A stretch of 64,000 nucleotides of DNA from Symbiodinium kawagutii (Eukaryota; Sar; Dinophyceae; Suessiales; Symbiodiniaceae): contig VSDK01013809.1 in NCBI GenBank assembly GCA_009767595.1, forward strand, positions 66,652 through 130,651. The letters run 5' to 3'. The notes under the pieces are model-generated. The model saw only the letters and a list, made by a program, of their open reading frames with translations. It made no database searches and was not told the DNA's origin. This document shows positions 43,658-53,594 of this stretch, piece by piece; position 1 is the first letter of the stretch; the number at the start of each line of letters is the position of its first letter. The translations under genes and the position numbers were made by a program.

Positions 43658-43745
43658 CCGGAGAGTGGGCGCTTCCTCCGGCCTCGGAGAAAGGATAGAG
43701 CAACAGGCGACTGATGCCGCGGGCCAGAAGAAGAACTCCCAAGGC
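43658..43745 (-). CDS. Exon with hydrophobic helix
   Basis: From CTGGCCAAG|GCC to CTCCGG|GTGCTAC encodes ALGVLLLARGISRLLLYPFS and EAGGSAHSP. Amphipathic or membrane helix. The frame stays open beyond the donor. The 77-bp tandem array begins about 40 bases upstream of the acceptor. Confidence 0.5.
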
Positions 43746-43783
43746 CTTGGCCAGTGGAACGATGGTTGAATTGATGGTTATAA

Positions 43784-44170
43784 GGATGGTTGAATGATGG
43801 TTAGTGATGGTGAATAAATGGTGAAATGATGGTTAAATGATGGTGAATGAATGGTTATAAGGATGGTTGAATGATGGTTAGTGATGGTGAATAAATGGTG
43901 AAATGATGGTTAAATGATGGTGAATGAATGGTTATAAGGATGGTTGAATGATGGTTAGTGATGGTGAATAAATGGTGAAATGATGGTTAAATGATGGTGA
44001 ATGAATGGTTATAAGGATGGTTGAATGATGGTTAGTGATGGTGAATAAATGGTGAAATGATGGTTAAATGATGGTGAATGAATGGTTATAAGGATGGTTG
44101 AATGATGGTTAGTGATGGTGAATGAATGGTGAAATGATGGTTCAATGATGGTGAATTGATGGTTATAAGG
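43784..44170 (+). repeat. 77-bp tandem array
   Basis: Exact period of 77 bases: GGATGGTTGAATG recurs at 43784, 43861, 43938, 44015 and 44092, with a decayed copy at 44169. Each unit is itself seven monomers of 10-12 bases starting ATGGT. Confidence 0.95.
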
Positions 44171-45053
44171 ACGGTTAATGATGGTGAATTGAGGATCAAA
44201 TGATGGTTAAGTGATTGTTTTTTTGATGGTTCTATAGTTCTATAATGATCAGTGGAATTGATGGTTAATTGATGGTGATTTGATTGTCTTTTGATGGTTA
44301 ATGGTTGATTATTCTGGTTAATGATGGCTAGCATTGGTTGCTATGCTGGCTGGTAAGTAGAATAATTACACCAATGACACACTTTTACAGGTACAATGAT
44401 GGTGAATGATGGGACAGTAGTGATTGATAATGATGGTTTTTGATGATCGGTTCGATTAGTGCCCAAAAATGGCTGGGAATGATGATGGGGAATATGTTTG
44501 CTAAGGGGAAAATCATGATTGATGATGGTTGGTGACGGGCAAGAATGGCTAGTTAATCATTATCATTATGGTTGACCACTGTTTTGTTCTCTTATGAGCA
44601 ATAATGGCGAAGAGATGCTGGTTGATTAACATACATCAGGCTGCTAAGAAATGGTGATGGTGTGATGGTTGGTAATGATTGTTGGCATCAACCAGCAATA
44701 CTCAGGATTGGGCCATGCGCCTGTTCACATGTTCCAACTGCGGTGGGATGATTCAAACCCTACGAAGCATTCCCAATGATGCTCGGTTTCTCTGGCACTT
44801 GTGGTGGGCGAGCACAAGGGATACCTTTATTTATGGACACACCCAGCACAAAAGCTGAGAAGAAATATCAGTCAATGAGCCAACCCTTCCAAATATGAGG
44901 GGCAAAAGTCACCAACCATTTATATATGTTTGTATATCTACACTGATACATGTCTACCACACAAGCCCAGCCTACAGTCCTCCAAGCCGATGTGTACGTA
45001 GGTGGGTTCCGGACTCCTCTGACCCTTCTCTCCAATGCCCATGAGATCCTCAC

Positions 45054-45119
45054 CGTCCAGAAAGGCTGGGCCTCAGTTCCAATGGTACCGTTCTTTGCAA
45101 TGAATTTGGTGGCGGTCCC
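45054..45119 (-). CDS. Probable exon, both strands open
   Basis: Minus: ACTTTTCGCAG|GGG to TGGACG|GTGAGG encodes GTATKFIAKNGTIGTEAQPF. Plus: a 63-residue ATG frame at 44950-45141 (LQADVYVGGFRTPLTLLSNA) is also convincing. The splice sites favour minus. Confidence 0.45.
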
Positions 45120-45159
45120 CTGCGAAAAGTTTAACTTTTAGTGGATATATGGTCCATGT

Positions 45160-45262
45160 GGTGGCCTCTCAAAATAGGGGTACCCCCAAAAATGCTTGGT
45201 TTATTGCTATAAATAACTAATAATGGATGACTTGGGGGGTCCCTATTTTCAGAAACCACCAT
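45160..45262 (-). mobile_element. MITE1 copy
   Basis: CCTCTCAAAATAGGGGTACC ... CCTATTTTCAGAAACCACCA; about 40 bases from the exon at 45119. Confidence 0.8.
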
Positions 45263-45520
45263 ATTTGGTAGATCAATCAACAAAATCTAAAAGCCTAAGG
45301 TAGTAGCTGCAAGCTACCCAGTCGAGGGAGGTGACAATTGGAATGCCATACAACATTGTGTGTGAATCTTGCAAGCAATCTTGCAAGTAGATTACATCCT
45401 AAAGTCCAACTCGGGTAGGGTAATTGTATGATCAGTAGCTTCTCCGCTATGCCACAATCATGAGAACCAACGTGGTTGCCGACTTGGTGGCACTGCTAGG
45501 TAGACAGAATGGCCTCAGGT

Positions 45521-45730
45521 TCATCGACGTACTGCTAATACTCCTTCTTTTGATACAATACGTTCGGACGATTGTGTGTCACTGCACAAAGTGATTGCAT
45601 TACCCGGAGTTGTTTGCTCGCTTGAGGAACCTTTGACAGCGGTTCTAGTGCGAAACTCTTGACTACACTTTGAGCGAACTATTTCCTGGGCCTTCATGGG
45701 CAAGGTTCCACTCAACATCGCTAAACTCAT
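45521..45730 (-). CDS. Small unrecognised reading frame
   Basis: 69 codons from ATG to stop with even composition (GTLPMKAQEIVRSKCSQEFR). No hydrophobic segment or known motif. Confidence 0.3.
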   Translation of the reverse strand: MSLAMLSGTLPMKAQEIVRSKCSQEFRTRTAVKGSSSEQTTPGNAITLCSDTQSSERIVSKEGVLAVRR

Positions 45731-46004
45731 TGAAAAAGAGTCATGATCATTCCATTATTAACAAGCATTATAATCATTATTAACCAATATGACTATAAGC
45801 CATTATCAAAATGTATCAAAATCTGCTGGCTTTTGCAACGAACACTCATCATGAAGAGCTCGAAGGGAGCTACAACCAGCAATGAAGTTGGAGCGAGGCT
45901 TCACCTGGCCAGCATTTTTCAGCACACTGTTGGTAGCCCCCGAAACCTTAAAAAAGGTAGGGGGTTACCCTCCAAAATATGGCAAACCTAACATTCACCT
46001 ATTC

Positions 46005-46230
46005 TCAAGAGGTCATTCTACATAGAACCTGCGACATCGCTGTACCGAGTACCACGTCCTTCTGGTCAGAGAGGCAAAACAAATATTCCAAAAACATGAC
46101 TTGAAGTACGAGGAAATGGTGCTCTCTCAGAACTATTCCTAAATGCTTCCCATGAGCCAATGATGAGAAGCACTGACATGCGCAAATACCACATATGTGA
46201 TCCTGCCGATTTTTCCCTTCCACTTCCATT
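46005..46230 (-). CDS. Possible coding stretch
   Basis: Minus frame ICGICACQCFSSLAHGKHLG, then HHFLVLQVMFLEYLFCLSDQ and a stop. Cys-rich start and a hydrophobic run. Other frames are partly open. Confidence 0.3.
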
Positions 46231-46674
46231 CCCTTCAAATCCCTGCTCCCATTTCCTCCGGGTTCCAGGCAATGAAGGACACAAGTTGGAAGCCCGGATT
46301 CCACAGCATCTGTGGCACATTGCCGGCTCCCAGTTCAACTGGTGTTTCTGAACGGGTAGGGGTCCCTGTGATTCAAAAACAGTCAGCATGTGACCTGGCT
46401 AAAAGGCCTTCGCGCACAGAGTTGTCCATCTTCTGGTGTTTGTTCTGTTGGAAGTTACTCGGTCTAGCACCGCAGAAAGGCACGACTCCAGCAATGAACA
46501 CAATGAAACCACAGAAGTTGTGGAAACTGCTGGAATAAATTTCAGGAGCTTCCAAGGATCATACAGTATATACTCCTGTTTGAACAATGAATGCCCAGAA
46601 CGACTCGGCTATCGCTTTCAATCCTGTTCGCAATCATACAACCATGCTCTTCATCATTGAGAGCCAGCTTCGTA

Positions 46675-46940
46675 ACCATCACGAACTATGACCGACCATC
46701 ACTATCATGAACGGTCTTTGACCATCAACCACTACTAACAACCAGAACCGAAGTTGAACGTTCATTAATCACCAACAAGTAGTGATTAACCACCACTAAC
46801 CATCATTAGCCATCATTAATCATCATCATTAACCATCAGTAATCATCATCAACCACCATCATTAACCATCATTAAAAATCATTAATCACAATTAATTAAC
46901 CACCATCATTAACCATCCTCAACCACCATCAACCATCATC
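46675..46940 (-). repeat. ACCATCATTA monomer array
   Basis: ACCATCATTAACCATCA-type monomers up to 20 bases before the exon at 46961; the array forms the end of its intron. Confidence 0.8.
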
Positions 46941-46960
46941 CATGGACATCATCATTGCAG

Positions 46961-47107
46961 CAACTTCTTGCACCCTTCGGCAAGCCCACTGCCTCACACA
47001 AGAGCCCCAAGAGGTGCGCCACACGGGCGGCATAGGGGCTACCCTTCATGGGCGGTTCCAGCAACGCAGCGACCGCCTACCCAGCGGCTCCCAAGCGGTT
47101 GATCCAG
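46961..47107 (+). CDS. Exon of unknown protein, plus strand
   Basis: Acceptor CATCATTGCAG|CA and consensus donor GATCCAG|GTACGT. The only fully open frame reads TSCTLRQAHCLTQEPQEVRH, TGGIGATLHGRFQQRSDRLP. All minus frames have stops, so the strand is well supported. Confidence 0.6.
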
Positions 47108-47566
47108 GTACGTCGGATCCATGGTGTGGCTGGGGTGGTTTCCCTATGAAGAAATGGCAATGGTGAGTTCTTCAGGTATTTTTTCATATCTAAAGCAGGT
47201 TTTTCTTCAGGTTTGGAGATGTAAAAAAAAATCCGGATGGTTTGATGATTATAAATCATTGGATGCTTAGTCGCTACTACCATGGACATGGACAAACCCA
47301 TACAGGACAGCACCATAGGGCCTCATTCTGCAGGCGTTGACCTCCAGTGCCACGTCTGCATTAACGTTACCGACCGAACGGGTCCGACCATCCCTCATCA
47401 TCACAGGCGTCGAAATACACGAATTCAGCTCTAACCCATGCTATCTAGCTGTCCCAAGGAGAAAAAGCACTGGATATCACTAGATCATAAGTGCCCAGTC
47501 TGTGGGACTCAAATCTTCACAAGTTCAAACCAACATGCATCGGAATGACCAGTTTTTGATTCACAG

Positions 47567-47725
47567 GTACTTGCTAGTAAGCCAGTACTTGTGGCTCTTG
47601 GGTGATTCAAAACACATTGGCTCCTGTGGATCTGGAGTGCTCCATGATTTCACCGAAAAGAGTGCTTGAAAACCCACCGCAAAAAATGTGGCAAAGAATC
47701 TGCTCATGAAGGAATGTTCACATGT
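47567..47725 (-). CDS. Possible exon
   Basis: Acceptor-like CATGAGCAG|A, then FFATFFAVGFQALFSVKSWS, TPDPQEPMCFESPKSHKYWL, ending at AGCAA|GTACCTG. One hydrophobic segment. Confidence 0.4.
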
Positions 47726-48291
47726 CTCAATGGTTGAAACAAATCTCATCAAGAACCATCAAGCAGCATTGTCTACCTAAATGACCAGTACCATCCAATG
47801 GTTGATCGATCCAACGAAATCTGTCGAGATGGACCGCCATGAATCACCTATCGTCAACAACAAATTGGTCATCATCAAACATCACTAACCACTCATCGTC
47901 ACCATTCATCATGATATTGTTGATTGTTTTATCCCGTATAGTCAACTAGGAAGAAAACAAGACGCATTAAGTGTTACACATATAACCAATAATCAATGAT
48001 TATTAGGGTATGTCATCACCACACTACACAAGAAGTACTGACTATTACCCTATCATGTTTACCATCAATCGTTAACCGTCAAGGTTCACCATTATTAATC
48101 ACTATTAACCAGCTTATTAACCATTCCAATTGACCCGTTATCAACCATTATGATGAACCATCATGGTGATGATAAGACTCATTACTAATCATAAATTAGC
48201 CATATTCACCACTATAGTTGACCATTATAGTGATTATCCACCATCACTTCACCATGATTAAGCCCACCTTTCACCATCACCACGCATCCAC

Positions 48292-48329
48292 CATGTCGCG
48301 CAGACCACCTCGAAGACGGTGCACGTGAC
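48292..48329 (-). CDS. Probable micro-exon
   Basis: 38 bases from TGTCGCTGCAG|GTC to ACATG|GTGGAT encode VTCTVFEVVCAT. Very short, but with a strong acceptor and GC-ending codons. Confidence 0.4.
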
Positions 48330-48359
48330 CTGCAGCGACAGATTTGGAGATTCGAGTGG

Positions 48360-49500
48360 CTGGTTGATTATCATGATTCATAAGGTGGTTTCTCAAGCCA
48401 TAGGGAACCCCCAAATATGGATGGTTTACTACTATAAATGGTTAAACATGGATGATCTGGGGGTACCCCTATGACTTGAGAAACCACCATAATGGTCAGT
48501 AGCTATCATGGTTGAACATGGTTGATTCACATGATTGATAAATGGTCAGTGATTAATGGCCAATGAATGGTCAGTAGCTAGCTATTATGGTTGACTATGG
48601 TCAATGAATGGCTGATAATGGTTGCTTAACATGGTTGATAATGGTGCTTGTTGATGGTGATAGTGGTGGGTTTGCAATGGAAAAAACATGTAATGGCTCA
48701 TTGACCACCATAATAACTGGTCAATAGCTGGTCGTCAAATGGTGGTCATTCTGACAGTTGTTTGTGATTGATGATGATCACTCTTTAATGATAGGTTAAT
48801 GATGCTCGAGAGGTTGGATTGATATGTTGTTTGAGCAAACCATCAAATATCACTGATAGGACAATGATCGATATGTTCAAATTAGCGATATACGGTTTTG
48901 ATACGTTTGGTTCATGATCACTCCCCATGGTCATTAAATCTATCATCAACTATGATCATTGGTCATGAACCACGTTAGACAAATTATATTGATCTGACTA
49001 TGTTGACCGCATGTTATTGCGTATGATCATTCTACAGAACCCATTCACTTTATATGGTTGCTACGATCATTATTCCCATGAAATTATGATTCTCTTAACT
49101 ATCTATCATATTCCCTACAACCCAATCAACCCACAATCCCTACATATAGAAGAAAACACATGTCAAAAGCCACCCAACTAGTAGCTGTTCTTTAAACATC
49201 TCTTGGTTCTCCATCCTTTCCGATTAGCTACTAGTGGTTACTATAATCCCCTGTAACTACAGTAAATCCTTAGCTACTAGTTACTCCTGGTTTGTATATA
49301 ATCCTCTAGTTGTAAATCCTTAGAGGATTATGTACAAACTAGAGGTTACTAATCCTCTAGTTTGTATAGAATCCTCTAATTGTAAATCCTTAGCGATAAC
49401 GATAACTATAACGATAATTCGATAATTCACATTAGTGGTAAAATCCTTAGCTATAACTATAACTATAGTTCTAAATCCTCTAGTTACAAATACTATAATC
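48360..49500. repeat. Repeat-rich non-coding stretch
   Basis: Contains a MITE1 copy, ATGGTTGA monomers and, at 49230-49500, repeated AATCCTCTAGTTGTAAATCC blocks. No convincing exon. Confidence 0.6.
48384..48492 (-). mobile_element. MITE1 copy, CATAGGGG subtype
   Basis: GGTTTCTCAAGCCATAGGGA ... CCTATGACTTGAGAAACCAC, well preserved. Confidence 0.85.
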
Positions 49501-49554
49501 CCCTATAACTACCATTTGCTTGGGCCACTCCTGGGATCCTGGCCCCCTTCCAAG

Positions 49555-49616
49555 GCGGCATCGGCCTGCAGCAGTTCCAGCAAGGGCTCTACAAACCTTG
49601 GGGCCGCCGCAACGGC
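49555..49616 (+). CDS. Exon of unknown protein, plus strand
   Basis: From CCTTCCAAG|GC to AACGGC|GTGAGC encodes GIGLQQFQQGLYKPWGRRNG. The frame is open further left (ATPGILAPFQG), so the acceptor could lie upstream of 49515. No family recognised. Confidence 0.5.
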
Positions 49617-49677
49617 GTGAGCCGAAGCGTCTCATTGGTCCATGACAAGTCTTGGTCAGTGGTTGAGGATGATTAGA

Positions 49678-49902
49678 TGGCTATGGGTCAATATTAACCA
49701 ACCAATAATAGCTGGTTAATGGTTAGTAATAGGGGATATACAACTAGCAACTATAGGGGATATATGCCAACTATATGGCGAGCTGGGTCAATATTAACTA
49801 ACCAATTTCATGGGGATAATCACCAACAAAACCATAGGGAAACCAATGGCTAATGATGGGGAACCAGGGGTACGGGGTTTTGACCCACAGCCAAATGATG
49901 CG
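49678..49902 (+). mobile_element. MITE2 copies, one nested in another
   Basis: Left ends TGGCTATGGGTCAATATTAA (49679) and TGGCGAGCTGGGTCAATATT (49776), one right end GGTTTTGACCCACAGCCAAA. Confidence 0.8.
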
Positions 49903-50002
49903 AATTGGTTGGTTAAGAATGGCAATTTGCTATGGTCCATAGTGAATCGTTGCTGAGGGTGCATGAAAAATATGTCCCTCAGAATAACTCGTTGTAAAGA
50001 GA

Positions 50003-50059
50003 ATGAATACTGTCAACTTCAGATCACTATGAAGATAATGAAGTCTTGACAGTATTCAT
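50003..50059. repeat. 14-bp inverted repeat
   Basis: ATGAATACTGTCAA at 50003-50016 and its exact complement TTGACAGTATTCAT at 50046-50059; a third near-copy is at about 50105. Confidence 0.85.
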
Positions 50060-50184
50060 GCTTGATAAGCAACTCAGTTGAAATCTTCTGGTTGCTTGGT
50101 CAAGAATGCATACTGTCAAGAATATCTTTGGATGGTCAGTAAAAAAATAGGTGGTTCATGTGTTAGTCCATCATCCAATGCTTA

Positions 50185-50300
50185 GACACGGGTGCTTCCT
50201 AAGCCTTCAGCCATAGGGAACCCCCAAAATACTTGGTTTATTACTATAAAGTGTTTAAAAACGAGATAATAGCTGGGGGACTCTCAGCTAGAATCCACCA
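50185..50300 (-). mobile_element. MITE1 copy, eroded
   Basis: GCCATAGGGAACCCCCAAAA and TTGGTTTATTACTATAAA core; right end diverged. Confidence 0.55.
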
Positions 50301-50339
50301 CATGGTTAACGAGCTGATTCATGGTTATTATAGTGGTCA

Positions 50340-50550
50340 ATACGTGTGCATGATACAAGTTCCAGACTTACATATTTGTTTGAGAAACTTGATATACCCC
50401 AGCCCAAGAGACTCTGGTGTTCAAAAGTTGTGGTCCTTGAAGTTCGAAGCAAATCCTAAATGTCATGTTGCAACCTTCATTCTGCTTGGGCCACACAATA
50501 TGCTTTTTGATCAACCTTATATTGGGCATGCTCACGCAGGGATTCCATGA
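50340..50550 (+). CDS. Possible terminal exon
   Basis: Plus frame after GATACAAG|TT: KLWSLKFEANPKCHVATFIL, LGPHNMLFDQPYIGHAHAGI and stop. A MITE1 copy lies just upstream. Confidence 0.35.
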
Positions 50551-50779
50551 TGTTCCATGTCAAAACATGTGGGCGTTCGGAAAATGCCATTCCCACACTG
50601 TTCAAACAACATCACTCTCACAGGACTGAGGCTGCGGGTCCTGCCCATTAGCAATTCATGCATGTGAACATAAATAAATATAAATACAAATTGAAATATA
50701 TATATATATATATTTAAATATGAATATGAAACACAATTATTGATAACATGCACATGATAAAATATGATACATCTATTTA

Positions 50780-50900
50780 TATGGCAGTGGGTCAAAACCC
50801 TGTACCCCTGGTTCCCCATCATCAACCATTGTTTTCCCTATTATTGTTGGTGGAAATCCCCCATTAGTTGGTTGATTAATATTGATCCACAGCTATATAT
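50780..50900 (-). mobile_element. MITE2 copy
   Basis: ATGGCAGTGGGTCAAAACCC ... AATATTGATCCACAGCTATA. Confidence 0.8.
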
Positions 50901-51037
50901 GTATGTGCGTGGCTATGGCTCACAACCAAGCATGCAAGGGGTGGGTAAACGTCCCAACGAAGGTTCCTGGTCTGGACACTTGAGGAATGTTCACCAAGGA
51001 GACACCAAAAGACGTATGTATGCCTATGCACAATATA

Positions 51038-51148
51038 TACATGTGGGTGTTTCTCAAAATAAGGGTACCCCTAAATCATCCATTCATAGTCATCTATAGT
51101 AACAAACCAGCCATTTTTTGGGTCCCCTATTTTGAGAAACCACCATGT
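51038..51148 (+). mobile_element. MITE1 copy
   Basis: TGTTTCTCAAAATAAGGGTA ... CCCCTATTTTGAGAAACCAC, well preserved. Confidence 0.85.
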
Positions 51149-51437
51149 GTATAAATATAAGATATATAACTTCCAACCAGTTCCGTGTCAAACATCGCCC
51201 GAGCATGGTTGAAGCCCCATTGCAACGGGAAGATTCGGACTATTCTTGGTAAACCCAGGTACATGGTGGTACATGGTTGCGTTATTTTAAGCTTTTGGCT
51301 GGCTTATCCGTTAGTCGCTGCTGTACCACTGTGAAGTATAATGGTATAATATGTTATTATTCATGCTGAGTGTCACGCACTATGATTTTCAGTGATTCAG
51401 CAATCATTGACTCAACCTTGGTAGGCATGATTCCCTA

Positions 51438-51632
51438 TCATAAATCACCACTCTTCACAAGCAGAAAACTCAAGTAAATTAACGTCGACAAAAAACAAGT
51501 AAACATCGATAACATCAAATACACATTATTTGGTGCCTGCTGTTGATCCCAGCCAAAATGTGACCCAAAAGCACTCAGAATCAAAGTTTGTGGCCGTAAG
51601 CCACCCAAATAACTCAACCATACCTGAACCAT
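51438..51632 (-). CDS. Possible small membrane protein frame
   Basis: 64 codons from ATG to stop; residues about 35-60 are hydrophobic (LMLSMFTCFLSTLIYLSFLL). Could be an exon or chance. Confidence 0.3.
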   Translation of the reverse strand: MVQVWLSYLGGLRPQTLILSAFGSHFGWDQQQAPNNVYLMLSMFTCFLSTLIYLSFLLVKSGDL

Positions 51633-52239
51633 CTTAATTAGCCGCCATTAAGCAAGAAATCGGTCAGCATTGGACCTCACCTTTGCTTCCAAGCAACATG
51701 GACACAGGCAACCAGTAATAGGACCTCAAAAGGGAAACCAGCTGAGATCGAGGATTGAACCAACAACTGTCAATTACAAAGAGTAATCAAGAAACACTTA
51801 TCAACAGCAGCAACAAACAGGTATCAACACGGAGTGGCAGAATGTAATTCACAAAGCTGGGCAAGTTCTATTACTCTTTCATATGTTCGACTTGAATGAG
51901 TTCCTTTAAAACATGAAGCACGGTATGATTTCTGGACAATATGTAACGCAAGGTCAGATAAAGCAGTGTTGTAGAATATGATACAATACAATATAGCGCA
52001 AAATGGGACAATATAACAAGCATATACTTGGTTTTTTTACACATACATGAGTAAGTACACACACACACACATACATGCAACCATAAATCTGAAAAAACAT
52101 ATGCGTGTTTGTCTCTGCTTGTATGCATCGAGTGGAGCAGGATCAATAACACCTATCACTACAGGAAACCCATGATCAAGAATGGATATTTGATCTCGTG
52201 GCTATACTTACCTGACTCGGAAACTTAGAGAACGACAAA

Positions 52240-52350
52240 TTAGGGGTTTCTCCAAATTGGGCCCACCAAAAAAATGATGGTTTATTACTATCAATGACTA
52301 ACATTGGATGATTTGGGGGGGTACCCCTATTACTTGAGAAACCACCAAAT
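52240..52350 (-). mobile_element. MITE1 copy
   Basis: GGTTTCTCCAAATTGGGCCC ... CCTATTACTTGAGAAACCAC. Confidence 0.75.
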
Positions 52351-52639
52351 CCAACGAAACCAGTTCCCTGATTCTACTTGGTGGTTACTACTATTGGTCA
52401 GCTCTGTCGACTACTGTTGATTTTTCTTTGACACCTACACGAAGCGAATTGATACGGATTAGAAAACCAAAGCCGGTACCAAAAACGACAGACTTGTCAG
52501 TTTTCATGACGGTGAATCATCGTTAACATCATAAGTCCACAAGCATACCTGATTGAGATGTAGTGAATATCTACAGAATTCTCCCTAAATCATGATCTGC
52601 TAGTTCAGCAATAAGTGAGCCACACAATTGTCATGATTT

Positions 52640-52767
52640 GGCATTGGGTCAAAACCCTTAGTCCCCCTGGTCCCCCTATCATTAACCAGGCTGTTTTCCC
52701 TATAGTTTTGTTGCTGGAAATCCTCCATGAGTTGGTTGGTTAACTGCTTGACCCAGCTCGCCATTTC
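52640..52767 (-). mobile_element. MITE2 copy
   Basis: TTGGCATTGGGTCAAAACCC ... TTGACCCAGCTCGCCAT, about 55 bases from an exon. Confidence 0.8.
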
Positions 52768-52823
52768 TTCACCACGAATCTTTCCCACGGCGCACCAACT
52801 CAGTTGACCAGGGCACCCGCCAC

Positions 52824-52894
52824 CTGCCACCGTGTTGTGCCCACCAAGGATCTGCCATCGGTGACAAGGATGCCATTGGGCGCTCCAATGACGC
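52824..52894 (-). CDS. Probable exon
   Basis: From CAGCTGAG|GC to TGGCAG|GTGGCG encodes VIGAPNGILVTDGRSLVGTT. A plus frame (NSVDQGTRHLPPCCAHQGSA ... EDKK, stop at 52940) is open over the same bases. Confidence 0.45.
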
Positions 52895-52949
52895 CTCAGC
52901 TGCCGACCTTGACATGATGATCTTTGAAGATAAAAAGTAGTTTCCTTTT

Positions 52950-53012
52950 AATAGGGTTATAATCATAGAGTTATAATCATAGGGTTATAATCATAAGGTT
53001 ATAATCATTAAG
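52950..53012 (+). repeat. GGTTATAATCATA tandem repeat
   Basis: Four copies of about 15 bases. Confidence 0.85.
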
Positions 53013-53172
53013 AGTGGTTAAGAATAGGTGGGAATATGGCTAATAATGATTTAGCATAAGTTTAACCAGACATGTTCGCCCGAGCCTTAGGGTTTGCCCC
53101 GCATGGGTCTGAGAACATTTCCCAACGCTCAAATTCCTGCACAGGGCCATTGTTTTTTGACTTCTGAATTAT

Positions 53173-53207
53173 CAAACCCTAAACCTCAAACCCTAAAACC
53201 CTAAACA
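53173..53207 (-). repeat. Interstitial telomere-type repeat
   Basis: Several AAACCCT units (TTTAGGG on the minus strand), some with an extra A. Lies just left of the pyrimidine tract and satellite. Confidence 0.75.
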
Positions 53208-53274
53208 TGTCTATCCAATGTATATTTAAGGTCTAGCCCCCCGAGTCGGCCATCTGGAGTGTCCCTGAACCCCT

Positions 53275-53590
53275 GGCTTTTCAAGTCCTTTTCTTTTCTC
53301 TTTTCTTTTCTGTTCCTTTTCTTTTCTTTTCCTTTGTCTCTTCCTTTTTCTTTTCTTTTCCTTTTCTTTTCTTCTTCTCCTGTTCTTTTGTTTTCCTTTT
53401 CTTTTCTTTTCTTTCTTTTCTTTTCCTTTCCTTTTCCTTTTGTTTTTTTGTCTTTCCTTTTCTTTTGCTTTTCTTTTCCTTTTCTTTTCTTTTTCCTTTT
53501 CTTTTCCTTTTCTTGTCCTTTCTATTTCTCTCTTCGTTTCTTTTTCTTCCTTCCTTCTCTTGTCTTTTTCTTTTCGTATTTCCTTTCCCT
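53275..53590 (+). repeat. Pyrimidine tract (CTTTT)n
   Basis: About 315 bases of nearly pure C/T on the plus strand, with CCTTTTCTTTTC units. Frames in it encode only Phe/Ser/Leu or Lys/Glu/Arg. Confidence 0.9.
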
Positions 53591-53594
53591 TTGA

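Noticed and set aside
43222-43698. Cys-, Val- and Thr-rich frames
   Set aside because: Translation of the (TTG)n microsatellite.
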